DNA of 64,000 nt, taken from positions 744,001 through 808,000 of the forward strand of contig MU008181.1 in NCBI GenBank assembly GCA_010909165.1, in the 5' to 3' direction. The translations under genes and the position numbers were made by a program. The first letter of the stretch is position 1; every line of letters starts with the position of its first letter. The DNA comes from Anthoceros angustus (lineage: Eukaryota > Streptophyta > Anthocerotopsida > Anthocerotales > Anthocerotaceae). The notes below the pieces were generated by a model. The model worked only from the letters and a program-made list of their open reading frames with translations. It made no database searches and was not told where the DNA came from. This document shows, in pieces, positions 25,368 to 36,400 of this stretch.

Positions 25368-27408
25368 TCAAGGATTTGAAGCTCTGGCAGAAAGAGATTT
25401 TCTCGGAGACTCAGTTTCCTGCTGCGTCTCGGTTACAAATCTCATAGCTTCTGAAGCAATGTACTCGTCGTCTGTGAATCTAATCAAGAAGTCTATCAAT
25501 CTGTACACATCAGAAAAGGCCGACACAGGCCCAAAAGAGACACGGATAGATGAGAATTGGGGGGCCTTGTCGTAGAATGAAAAGTCCTTCACTCGATCTG
25601 AAGCCTTGCTGAGAGCATGGGCCAACCCAGGATTGTTGAAATACCCTGAACCAATCACTATGTTTTTCTTCTCAGCCAACTGCTGTACCAGGCTAGAGGG
25701 TATGATAGTCCCGGTGGAATCCACCAGGTTGAAAGCCACTATGCTTCCTCTTTCATATATACCCTGAGGCCCATACAGTTGAACCAATGACTTGCCGTTG
25801 TGATGGAGAGCTTTGAGGGCTTTCACCAGCCAGGCGTCTAAACATTGCACCCGTTTCCTGATGGATTGAAGACCAATCGCTTCAAGATGTTGGAGCCCAA
25901 AGTTGAGAGCTGCGAATGACAGAAGATTGATGTTTTCGTCTTCACACACAATGTGGTAGTCTTTCCCCGGCTCTTGGACCCTGTTGGCTGCAACAAACCT
26001 GAGGCCAGATACTTTTGGAGTACTGTGGATTATGAAGGCAGACTTTTTCACAAGAAGAAACCCCATTCCTGACGGATATCCTAACAGATGACGGAAGGAA
26101 CCAACCACAAACTCTGGTCGCACCACTGACAGATCCAAACTACCAGAAGGTAGGAATGTGGAAACATCCAGCAAAACCTGCCACCCATTTTGCTGAGCCT
26201 CCACAACCCAGTTAAGGGAGTGCTTCACACCGGACAGACAGGATTGGGCTGGAAAGACGAAGAGCCCTCCACGCTCCCCATGGGTTCTCAGCGTGTTTCT
26301 AAGTACAGCGCTCTGCATGGCGAGATTCACTTCTCCAACAGCACATACCATTGGTTTCACTCCTTGCTGACGTCCAGCTGTAGTAATAATCCTCACAGCT
26401 TCATGATTATCCTGGCACACCAAGAATGCACTGCCTTTCTGAAACGAGTATGCCTCTGCGAAAACCCAAAAGGTTGCAGTGAACCCTGTTGTGAAAACCA
26501 CACTGTATTCATCCGGTGTAGTATTTAAGAGCTGCAATAGTCGGCGATGGGTCTCAGTGACATGGATGCCTAAGGGACTAGAAGATAGATGACCAAGGCT
26601 GGCAGCTCGAAAGGAGGGGGCTTCTTGCTGCACAACTTTAGCATGCTCCTCAACCTGATACATAACTACATTAGCCTACAAGGCATTGACGCCCTGATGA
26701 AGGCAGCTGTCTATGAACGGTGTATCAGCTGCACACAGCCAAAACACGTACCTGAAAGCATGAAAAGAGAGCAAAGCTGGCATAATCAAGGTAGACTATC
26801 GTCTGCGAGTCCAGCTTGGGGTACTGCTCTTTCCGCACATTGTCAACAGAAAGGTTGGCAAAGTAGTCCTCAAATTCTTCCAGAAACGCCTCCTCTGCAT
26901 CCTCAAATTGTGGCAACACATCAGGTCCGGCATCACGGCTGGCCTCTGGTACTGACGAGGAGATCCATGTTTGTTGACTCAGCGATGGCAGGGAAGTTTC
27001 GTGAGTTTCAATATGAGGAGGTAGCAATGACGGCAGGGAGCCCGAGGTTTGCTTACTTTCTGCTTCAGGCCGGAGGACCTCCCTTCTTCTCGACACACTA
27101 TCACTACTGTTTTCTTGAAAACAGGTTGCAGCTGCCCGCTGATTTATGTCAACTGTGTGGCCGAAATGAGTTTCAGCCTCTGCGGCCAGTACATTGGTGT
27201 CTGTCTCAGGTCTGGAGTTGGCCCATCGACAAGACAAACTTCTGCCTCCTCTGGCAGATAGCGGAGAAGCTCTTGCTGCCCCTACAGTGAAGGAGGGGCT
27301 GTCTCTCAGTAGGGGGGGCTCCGATTTGCCAGATTCTTGGGATCCCTGCGAACGCCAGCCACAACAACCATAAGAGAGATAGCGCATCCACAATTCATTC
27401 AGCACCAT
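25368..27408 (-). CDS. MOCOS-like PLP-fold protein, aminotransferase class V type
   Basis: Two exons, 27408-26752 and 26675-25368, join in phase 0 across a 76-nt intron to give 654 residues. The N-terminal ~180 residues are Ser/Glu-rich and poorly conserved. From about 195, YPKLDSQTIVYLDYASFALF begins the aminotransferase class V fold of the plant molybdenum-cofactor-sulfurase-like family (At4g22980/At5g66950 group). Later blocks include VVFTTGFTATFWVFAEAY, VLLDVSTFLPSGSLDLS (Asp390) and VGSFRHLLGYPSGMGFLLVK. In active MOCOS the last block is SFYKxFGxPTG, whose Lys holds PLP. Here His415 takes its place, so cysteine desulfurase chemistry is unlikely. The C-terminal MOSC domain of true MOCOS is absent. 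Function is unknown. The start is a true ATG with no clear earlier one. Confidence 0.85.
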
Positions 27409-28349
27409 GAATCAATCCTTGCTAAACTTGCTTCTGCATCCCACACATGGCCTATGGTGACGGAGATTCACCTTGGAAGGTCCAGATGAGCTGGACCGTG
27501 ACCGCAATCTGGCCAGCTTATTGAACATTTCGGACCACAGAAAAGCCTGGTCCGCTGCTCGATATGGACGTGCCCGAACTTGCACTCATCTCCTGAATAA
27601 ATTCACCTCACCCAGCAGCAGGGGATTCACATCTGCCAGACCCGGAGTGCCAAGAGCGGAGCAGCCTAGCGCCGGGCAAGCCAGAGGCCAAGCAGCAATG
27701 CACGAATCTGAAACGGCGGCAAACACCCGACTTCGCCCCCTGATGTTCGAGTGTCTGAAATGTTGGCTGGCCAAGGGAAGGCAGACACGACAAGGCAGCA
27801 GCTGAAGTTGTGAGACGAGAATTGGGCAGCAGGAGCGGCAACAGAATCAGCACTGTATACTAGCCTAGAGAGAGGCAGGTTAGAAACGTCCTGAATGAAC
27901 AGTTCCAGGCGTCTGATTCCAGGCTTGCCGGGCATAGCTTCGGCCAGCGCACGACCAGCACGACTTGACTGTTGGCAGCGCTGCACTGCGCCCGACTTCC
28001 CAGCCACTTGTCTCCCGTGTGAACCGCAACCCGCTCACTTTCTTCCATCTCTTTCGGGATTTGTTGACCAGTGGGTAGAGCAACCACAATGCATACACGT
28101 TCAGGGAGACCGGTCTACCAATCCTGTTTACACTCAAGGCTACTCCATTTCCGCTGCATCCTGTGGTAGGCCGTACATCCGTTCGTGGTTGCGGATGTCT
28201 CCCGCTCGCCTACCACCACAGTATGCACCTCCTGCTGATGGCTCGCAGCTCGAGGCCAGGCTTCTTGCCTTGACACGATCGAGCATGCCCGCATCCATTT
28301 ACAGGACATGTTTGACATGAGAACGAAAAGCCCGCGCCTTACGTTGCCT
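27409..28349. other. Intergenic region, no gene recognised
   Basis: Probably contains the promoter of the MOCOS-like gene, which is transcribed leftward. Several 60-140 codon frames overlap on both strands without motifs. Confidence 0.45.
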
Positions 28350-29871
28350 CTAAAGACACACAGCATTCAAAGCACATTTTCGCAGCTCGCCATGGCCACG
28401 TTTGTTTCGGGCAGCCTGCCAGAAGAACAGCCACAACGACAGGTCAGGCTGCATAGGCATGTGGAAAAGCGTATCTTCTGCATTGGTCAAAAGTCCTGCA
28501 CGCCGGACAAGATCAATTCTCCAGTTCCGCAAACACCCCATGATCTCTGCTCATCCTGGCAAGGTATTCCGGTGCGTTCTCCACCTTGCCAAAATGGCTC
28601 GAGATAGACAGCAGTTGAAAGGAATGTTGAGTCTTATCTGGCTTCAGGACTGTCAGAGCCATGTCTTCTAGACCACTGACGGCTCCCACATTGCTGGAAG
28701 CTTCTAGGGCAGAAATGGGTGTGGCTGGATGTGGATTACGATCCCCTCTGATTGCATCTGGGCGTACAGTTTTAAAGCCTTTTCTCCTTGATTGTCTCTC
28801 GGTCCTGCTAGAGAAATCTATTATACACATCCTGGTCCCATACCTTGCATACACACTGACGAACGCACGCCACCTACAAGCATGTCTCATGCAAAACTTG
28901 TCCCAACAGCGATAGCATGTACTTCCTTCACCTTTTGGAGTGACTACACCTTCAGATCCTGGCCGTCCACCGGTGCACTTCTCTCCTTCTCTGCCATCGT
29001 TCTTCACATTAGGAGAGTGCTCAGAAAATGAAGCCGGGCCTGACACCTCTTCCATGAGCTGGAAAATGTTCCAAAGGCCTCGTCTCCTCGGCCCTGCACG
29101 AAATAAGCTGTACTGATAGAAGTATGACGCAACATTTCGTTCTGACAAACTGTCAAACACATGGTGCATCCATGAAGCTCCTACACGTCACCTACACTCT
29201 TCACAGTCTGACCAGTGACTAAGTTGCTGCCGAAAAATATTCTCAGTCAGTTCCTCTTTGCATATTTGTAGCATGGCATCTCTCCTTCTCTTTGATAGTG
29301 TCACATCCTAGGAGAGTGCTCACTAAAGTCTCTGAGCCGAGGCCTGACAACCTCCTCTTCCAATTGCCGAGACTGTTTGCAATGGGTTCGTCATGATAGC
29401 AGTCCAGCCACAACATTTCGCTCTGACAACCTGTCAAACACCTAAGGTGCATCCATAAAGCTCCTACGCTTAACAAAAATGTCTGAGTCAACTCCACCCT
29501 GCATATTTGTAGCATGAATTTCTCTACTTTGTCGGAGTGGCCACAACTTAGCATATCCATGAATGCTGATAAAGTTGCAAGGCATTTTATTCGTAGTCCT
29601 GCTGAGCATATGCTGCCATCATGGCAGTCAATAAAACTATGTCACCAGAGTATATAAACAACTCCTGTGCATCCTCCATGCTCCTGCCCTTTGCATACGA
29701 AGTAATCAGACTACTGCAAACAAGAACATCTAATTCAAAAAACCCTCCCTGCAATTGTAGCATGAATCTTCTTGCCCTTAGGCAAGAAGATAGCCGGTAG
29801 GCAAGGAGTATCCAATCCTTCAAAAGAAGCTTAGGCTGCATATGAAACATGGAACATGCAGAATGAAACAT
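28350..29871 (-). pseudogene. PPR protein relic
   Basis: Minus-strand fragments include LVCSSLITSYAKGRSMEDAQ and GDIVLLTAMMAAYAQQDYE (about 29730-29590), HHVFDSLSERNVASYFYQYS (29165-29105) and RAGLLTNAEDTLFHMPMQ with PDLSLWLFFWQAARNKRGHG (28505-28385). These are PLS-type PPR motifs and the pre-E segment, broken by many frameshifts and stops. It is the third PPR relic on this strand within 9 kb, and it is more decayed than the one at 22152-24110. Confidence 0.8.
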
Positions 29872-30392
29872 TTTAAATGAGCATCAGAAGCACAGGCAAT
29901 CTGTGACATAACAGCAGCAGGTGCCTTCCCCGACAAATAACAGCGTACAAATTGAACAGCGCACAGGCTACCTTTCCTTGGCAACAGATGCAAACCATGA
30001 GATACCATGTCACCTTGCAGTCGCGCATCCAGCCTGGCTTGGTTGGAATTATCAACCCAAGCAGTGGTGGTTCCAACAATCCTCAGCTTGAGCACCAGAA
30101 TTGGAAATACACAACTTGCCTACGTCTCTGGTGATACAACGTACGTAACACGATCCAAGAGAAACATGGGGAACGTATCCAACTGAGCTTAAAATTGTTT
30201 AATTTTCGACGTTGTGAACGAAACGGGGAACGGGGCTGTGGCTTTGAGCGCACCACCAGGGCACCCGCTGCACATCAACAGCAGGTGCCTTCTCACCGCT
30301 CTATACGCTTTACTCGAGATTGAAGGCGGGAGAGCAGCTTGCAAGGAAGTGGCAAGCCGGCACAGGCGGCAAAGGCGCATTGCGGTGGCATC
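29872..30392. other. Intergenic region, promoter of the next gene
   Basis: No gene is seen. The leader of the small membrane-protein gene probably lies in 30250-30392. Confidence 0.45.
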
Positions 30393-30915
30393 ATGGCTCT
30401 CAAGGCATCGAAGGCCATCGTGCCTGCCCTAGTTGGAGCCGGCGTTGTGTCCTACATCTTCTGGGATCTGGCTCGCAACCGCAAGGTGTTTGGAGGTAAG
30501 CACTTCTGGTCGACTTGGCATCCTTCACGACGTGGCTTGTGCTGCAGGTGATTTGGCTTGCCTGCTGTTCTGCACGGCGACACCGAATTGCTAGCGGAAA
30601 CTGCTTCTCGTCTTCACTTGACACCAACAATTGTTTTGTGATATGCATAACTTCTGCTCAGCAGGTCGTGATGTGTCAATAGTAGAGCAGATAGGGTACC
30701 TGCCACGATAAGGTGATTATTCTCGCAATGGTTGCATTCTCACAGCTGTTTGCTGCTGCTGCCGTTGTGCAGGCACTGTTCCCCGAACCCTGACCAAGGA
30801 ATGGGCCAAGGAGACTGAAAGGCTCATGGATGAAGGATGGCCAGTTGTGGCTGGAAAGCCCATGGTGATGAACCCGATCTCTAGGCAGAACTACAGGAAA
30901 GCATCAGGCGATTGA
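30393..30915 (+). CDS. Small conserved plant membrane protein, probably mitochondrial
   Basis: Two exons, 30393-30495 and 30773-30915, give 81 residues. Residues 1-35 (ALKASKAIVPALVGAGVVSY, then IFWDLARNRKVFGG) form one hydrophobic span followed by a basic patch. The second exon carries TLTKEWAKETERLMDEGWPV and ends PMVMNPISRQNYRKASGD. I recognise this as a small plant family with the conserved NPISRQN ending (Arabidopsis At2g46540-like). It is thought to sit in mitochondrial membranes, but its biochemical role is not clear to me. The 277-nt intron is long for this window. Confidence 0.75.
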
Positions 30916-31255
30916 TAGGCGTTGGGAAGCCAGCCTGGGGTTATGGTGATCAGGGCCGTGTGTAGCGTTGAAGTACAAAATAGCTGTGTTTCAGACTGAA
31001 TTGAGTCGCTTGCCTGTATATCTCGCCAAGAATGCTTGGGAGAGGGGATTGGACAACAGAACGTGAGTTTTTTAGTCATCTTTCCCAGGTGACAAAAAAC
31101 TATGTGAGCGCTTTTGCCCATGACATACCAGGCTGAATGAGCTCTCCAATGCTATGGGTGAACATCAAGCTAAGATTGTTTCTGGTGCCATGGCTGAACA
31201 TCAGCTAACATGGTTTCTGGTGTTGTGCCTGTGACGTGTTAGGAGTGTCCTTGAG
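30916..31255. other. Spacer between convergent genes
   Basis: Holds the 3' ends of the small membrane-protein gene and ARPC2. An internal repeat, GGTG(A/C)..GGCTGAACATCA..TGGTTTCTGGTG, occurs at about 31150-31222. Confidence 0.5.
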
Positions 31256-32212
31256 TTACACAGACCGCTTGAAAGATTTCCCCTGTGCAGTTTTCCTTTC
31301 TTTCACACGCGTGGGATCACCTTCTGGTTTGGCTTTGTTGAAGGCCTGAATCAAAGTGTCCACCCGCCTCCTCATTCTGGTGTGCATGAAGGCCTTGGAG
31401 CACTTGATGTGATAGCCGACGTACGAGTGGAAGGTCGACAGGCTCCACACTACTCTGTCTAAACAGTCCCCCACCACATGGCGGGGGAAGATGACGAAGG
31501 ACACAAAGCCGGAATTGGCATCAAGGGCTTTAGGAGGTGCACCCTTGAGCTCAAGAGGAGGAGTGGGAGACCACTTGCAAACAGGCGCTGTGTTCAGCCC
31601 TGCTGTGCGTCGTGCCTCCATGAACTCCTGTAAGAAGGACGTTGCCAGAATGACGTCGTTGGCATCCTTGAAACGCATGGGAAACACCACAACCACCTTC
31701 TCCGGTTGCGGGATCACAAAATAAGACTCCCTCGGCCTGTGTACCAGAGAGGTGAGCAAGTCGGCATCCGGATCCACTTTCTTCGCGGCCAGATGCTTCA
31801 AGATGTTGCGCAGAGGAGCTCCCAGCACTACAGATCGCAGGGATGCCAACCTCGTCACCAGATGCAGGCGCTGTCCCTCATCAGCGGGCAGCCTGGTGAG
31901 ATCGAGCCGTACGGTGAGATCGAAGCCCGGCTCCGTGGCCTCCATGACCTGGACTGCACCGCCATAAGCTCCTCTCACCGCTTCGGTGGCACCGAAGGGC
32001 AGGCCCCCGGAGAAAACCGTTTCCGGAGGAGGAGGCGGAATGGAGATGGACAAGAAGAGATGCTGCGGCTCCTTGGCCGTGGCTCGGATTTGGTAGCGCA
32101 CGTCGTCGAACTCCACCAGCTGATAGTCGATCTCCAGTCCCCTGTCCAGAGCGCGCAGCCGAGCATGGAGCGTGTGCTGCAGCACTCGGGATGGCCCTTG
32201 CAGCAGAATCAT
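31256..32212 (-). CDS. ARPC2: Actin-related protein 2/3 complex subunit 2 (p34-Arc)
   Basis: A single open frame of 318 residues, the expected size, starting MILLQGPSRVLQHTLHARLR as in plant ARPC2A. Further conserved blocks are YQLVEFDDVRYQIRATAKEP, LGAPLRNILKHLA, FPMRFKDANDVILATSFLQE, FVSFVIFPRHV, HSYVGYHIKCSKAFMHTRMR and RVDTLIQAFNKAKP. ARPC2 and ARPC4 form the core of the Arp2/3 complex and hold it on the side of the mother filament. In plants the complex acts with SCAR/WAVE in cell-shape and tip-growth control. The gene has no introns here, unlike most genes in the window, yet shows no damage. Confidence 0.95.
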   Translation of the reverse strand: MILLQGPSRVLQHTLHARLRALDRGLEIDYQLVEFDDVRYQIRATAKEPQHLFLSISIPPPPPETVFSGGLPFGATEAVRGAYGGAVQVMEATEPGFDLTVRLDLTRLPADEGQRLHLVTRLASLRSVVLGAPLRNILKHLAAKKVDPDADLLTSLVHRPRESYFVIPQPEKVVVVFPMRFKDANDVILATSFLQEFMEARRTAGLNTAPVCKWSPTPPLELKGAPPKALDANSGFVSFVIFPRHVVGDCLDRVVWSLSTFHSYVGYHIKCSKAFMHTRMRRRVDTLIQAFNKAKPEGDPTRVKERKTAQGKSFKRSV

Positions 32213-33195
32213 GTCAGCAATACCACCGACCTGTCACCAGCCGGCACGACTGGAGCCTGACTGAACCTCGCACAACCGGAAGTACCAGTTCAACCGGAAG
32301 TCTCGTCTGGTATCGGAACAGTGCGTGATCCCTGCGCAAGACTGTTAGGTTTTCTAACCACAGCTTTCGGATTTGCCAATGTCATGACGCCACACTGTTG
32401 CAGAACCTGCAGACGCCAAGAACCAGCCTTGGATTGTCCGCAGAGGTTGTGTCAGTTTCCTGTGTTGCCACAGTCCTGCGTCCTCACGGGTGTCTTTGGC
32501 GGTATATAAGCTGAGGCACTAACGATGGATTCACTAAGACTTGTTGTGAGAGGCTGACAGCCATGGACATAGTAGGAACTGTCGGACAAGTTACGTGCCC
32601 CTCAACAGAAAAGTCAGTTTTTGTCATCACACGATGAAGCCGCCTGTTCTTCACAGCAGAAGAAGAGATGTACCATTGCAGCCTTGACGGGTTGCCCGCT
32701 GTTCCGGCAAACCGAAGGAGAGCACATGGCAACCGCTGATCTTGGGCTTCGCAAGGGCGATGAGTCCGCTTCCCCTGGAGGTGGCAAGGCTGAAGAACAT
32801 GCTTCCGATGCCATGCTTAACAAACAGGCTGCTTGCTCTCCTGGATATGTACATTATTTTGTATACAAAATTCTATCTTCAGCATATTCCACCTTTTGTT
32901 CCTACAGAACTTCTAGGCTACTCTCCACCTTGCTCAGCTCCAGAAGGAAAACCTTCATGGATGTCACTACAAAGGCTCTATAAGTTGGCTAATTTTCCTC
33001 CCAACACGAGACAATTCAACCTATTTACAGCATATAACACTGCAACTATGACTACATGGCCAATGGTGGAAAGCTGATGCTAAAACAGCTTCGTTGTTGT
33101 GATCCTTCTACACGGCTTGTCCACCGTCTGCCCTGACTGCGAATCTAAAGCACTCATAGACTCAAGACTAAGAGTCTTGGGATTTCAAGATGCAA
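32213..33195. other. Intergenic region, no gene recognised
   Basis: Promoter side of ARPC2 plus unassigned DNA. Overlapping short frames (for example 32621-32983 plus) have no motif. Confidence 0.45.
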
Positions 33196-33444
33196 TTACC
33201 TCTCTTGGTTTCTAGCCACTTGACAACCCCGTGCCATACTCTGCCCCCAATGCCACTCACCAGACCAGGTCTTCGTATGACGAGGAGCGGCATTAGCACG
33301 CTTAACTGCAGCTTGGATCTCCTCCCTCATTGGTCCTTTCCCACTGCATGCAACATCTTGTGAGAAAGTTACAAAATGATCACACTTCAGGCAGGCAGGT
33401 CTGAGCTGTAGACGGGAAAGGGTGATACCTGTATGTTGAAGCAC
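33196..33444 (-). pseudogene. Fragment of an ABCB nucleotide-binding domain
   Basis: The minus-strand frame reads MREEIQAAVKRANAA, matching [14 protein letters not shown] of the first nucleotide-binding domain of the intact gene. It then reads QVARNQER, corresponding to the ABC-signature RVAIARA region, and below 33196 KSQDSLSLDEA resembles the Walker B part. It lies just downstream of the intact transporter. A similar fragment lies downstream of the partial copy (42363-42810). Confidence 0.6.
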
Positions 33445-33485
33445 AGTGGCAAGTTCAAAGTGCAGTGAGGAACATATAGTGAGGC

Positions 33486-36400
33486 CTATGACTGAGTGGA
33501 GGAGCGAAGGTTTGCTAGTCGTGCATAAGCCCCATTAGGCTTGGACATCAATTCTTGATGCCGTCCTTTCTCAACTATGGTCCGATGCTTCACCACCGCA
33601 ATGAGATCTGCATTCTGAACAGTTGAGAGCCGATGGGCTATCATGATAGTGGTCCGATCCATAGCCAAACGGTCCAGGGCATCTTGAACCACCCTCTCTG
33701 ACTCTGCATCCAGTGCACTTGTTGCTTCATCCAGCAACAACACTTTGGGGTTCTTTATGATCGCTCTAGCAATTGCGATGCGTTGCTTCTGGCCACCTGA
33801 CAGCTGAGTACCCTTCTCTCCAACCATCGTGTTGTATCCATCTGGAAGGTCTGAGATAAATTTGTGGGCATTGGAAGCTTTGGCAGCTGCTTCAACCTCT
33901 TCTTGAGAAACGTCAGGCCCAGTGCCGTTGTCATGCCGTCCATATAGTATATTGGCTCTGATTGTGTCATTGAAGACAACAGGCTCTTGACTCACCAAGC
34001 CCAGTTGTTGCCGGAGCCATTTTAATTGTAGCTCTTTGATATCAATGTTGTCCAATAAGATCAGACCAGCATCTGGGTCGTAAAACCTCTCCAAGAGGGA
34101 TATCGCGGTTGATTTACCACTCCCGCTCTCTCCGACAAGGGCCACAGTCTGCTAGCAAACGACAATTTGGTCAACCTCCATCCAATGTATTGCAAAACCT
34201 GAAAGACCTACAGCACAGAGACGAAGGAATGTAGGCACGCCTCGAACCTGCCCTGATGGTATCGACAAGGAAAAGTTTCGAAAGATGAGAACATCAGGCC
34301 GCGACGGATATCTGAATTTGACATGCCTAAACTCGATATCTCCTTTCACGGATGGCAGAGTCTTTCCGTCCATGTTAGATGAGTCGATCTTCGACTTAGC
34401 ATCCAAAATTTCGAATATAGAATCAACAGCTGAGGATACCCTTCCCAGGTCCGGCGCCAAGCTTGTGCTCTGAGCTATGCTGGTGGCACTGAGAGCAATA
34501 GCCAAGAAAACCTGAATTCACCACGACATGCACCTCAGATTTGCAAAAGTGTTGCTAGCTGGGCAGCACTTGCTGGCGGAAATGGGAGATATTGCTGATG
34601 GGAGTTACTCTGAAGACTTGATGGAACGACGTCTCGCCCTTGTCGACGAGGCGTGCTCCGTACCAAAAGCTCAGAGCATATGCCACAAAGGTGGCAAACT
34701 GTGCAAATCCAAGACCAGCTCCAACGATAAAGCCTTGCTTGATTTCATGGTCTTTCGGAGTTTTGCACTTGGCTTCAAAAGTTTGCACTACTGTCTTCTC
34801 CGCACAAAACGAGGCTACGGTTCGAATACTTCCTACTGCATCGCAAGCCATTTGACTGGCCTCTTCATATGCCACCTGCAAAAAGAACAGAGTTAGAGGC
34901 AATCGAGCTCTAATGCAGCAAAACAAGCTCTCTCAACCGCCAGTGCACGTTAAGACCCGTTTCAAGCCCATGGAACGACAGCAACACGTTCAAGTCCTGA
35001 ACTTTGATTTCACAGGTCTAATCTCAAACCTTTGTCCGGGCACCGGAACCTCGCGCTCTTTGTATTTGAACATAGCCTTGCAAGCCAATGAGAGGCATCA
35101 TAGCAAAGACCACAAAAGCCAGCTTCCAGTTTGCTAGAAAGCCAATAAGTAATGCGCCAGCTACTGTTGCCAGATTCTGCACCAGCAGTGAAAGTAGATC
35201 CCCGACAATAGTCTGCACGAGGGAAGCATCTACGGCCAACCGAGCACTTACTGCACCACTGTAACCAGACCAAGAAAGGACAGAATTAAATTCTGATAAA
35301 AGTAGGTGGACGTCGGATACACATGGGAAACATAACCCAGGTGACGCCAAATTCCTGCCAAACACCACGACAGAGATAGGCATCTAACAGGAGAAGACAA
35401 GCCATCACGCACCTGGAGTTCTCGGCAGCATCAAACCAGCTAATCTCCTGCCTGACCACCTTGCTGAACATTGATCGGCGCACCACACGTGCTAATTTGT
35501 GACCCATCACTTGCAGACAGAGAGTCCTGACGGGCATGACTGTCGCCACACTAACTGCCAGTACAACAAACATGCAAGCCCAGAACTTGATCTGCCTCCG
35601 GACCTCATGAGGGTCTGGGTTGTAGAAGACGGTCACGGAATGAGCTAAAAGGAGTCCAAATACTGGCGTGGAAGCTCCATAGCCAACGGCGCCCAAGATG
35701 CCCACCATAGCGAACAGCTTTCCATCTCCACGAAGCAGACTTACTAGGCGAAAGATGGAGTGGTCATTGTATGAAAACAGACGTCCAGTCTCTATGTCGT
35801 ACACGGGTTTTGGTCGTCGAATTAGTCGATCTACCAAACCTTGCTTTGAGGCCTGCTTGATCCTCGCCCTCAGTTCATTACTGTCTCCTGGCTTGCCTAC
35901 AGTGCTGCTGAATAGAAACATGAAATCGGGGTTAAACCGGAGGAAGACATTACCCATACTTGCAATGCTCCTCAGACACAAAATTACCTGCGGAAAGAGG
36001 AAGACCTTCTACTGCTTGAGTATCTGCTGCTAGATCTGCTTGAGGCATATGATATGAGGTTCACTTCATCATCATCTACATCTGCCTCAGGCTCCTCCGC
36101 TGGTTTCAGGGCTTGTAGTTCAACAAGCTGGTAATAGGCGCCGCTCTCATCTCTAAGCAGCTCCGCGTGAGTTCCTGCAAATCACGGCAATATATTCCAA
36201 CCATCAATCCCACAAAATGGTGAGCAAACACCTTGTTCTCATCTTTCACAATCAGCTGAAACTCTACCTTGTTGGATTATGGCTCCATGTTGCACCACTG
36301 CTATCAGGTCTGCATTCCGAATGGTAGAAAGACGGTGGGCCACGACCACAGTGGTTCTGTCCTTCATGAGACGGTCCAAAGCCTCTTGAACCACGGTCTC

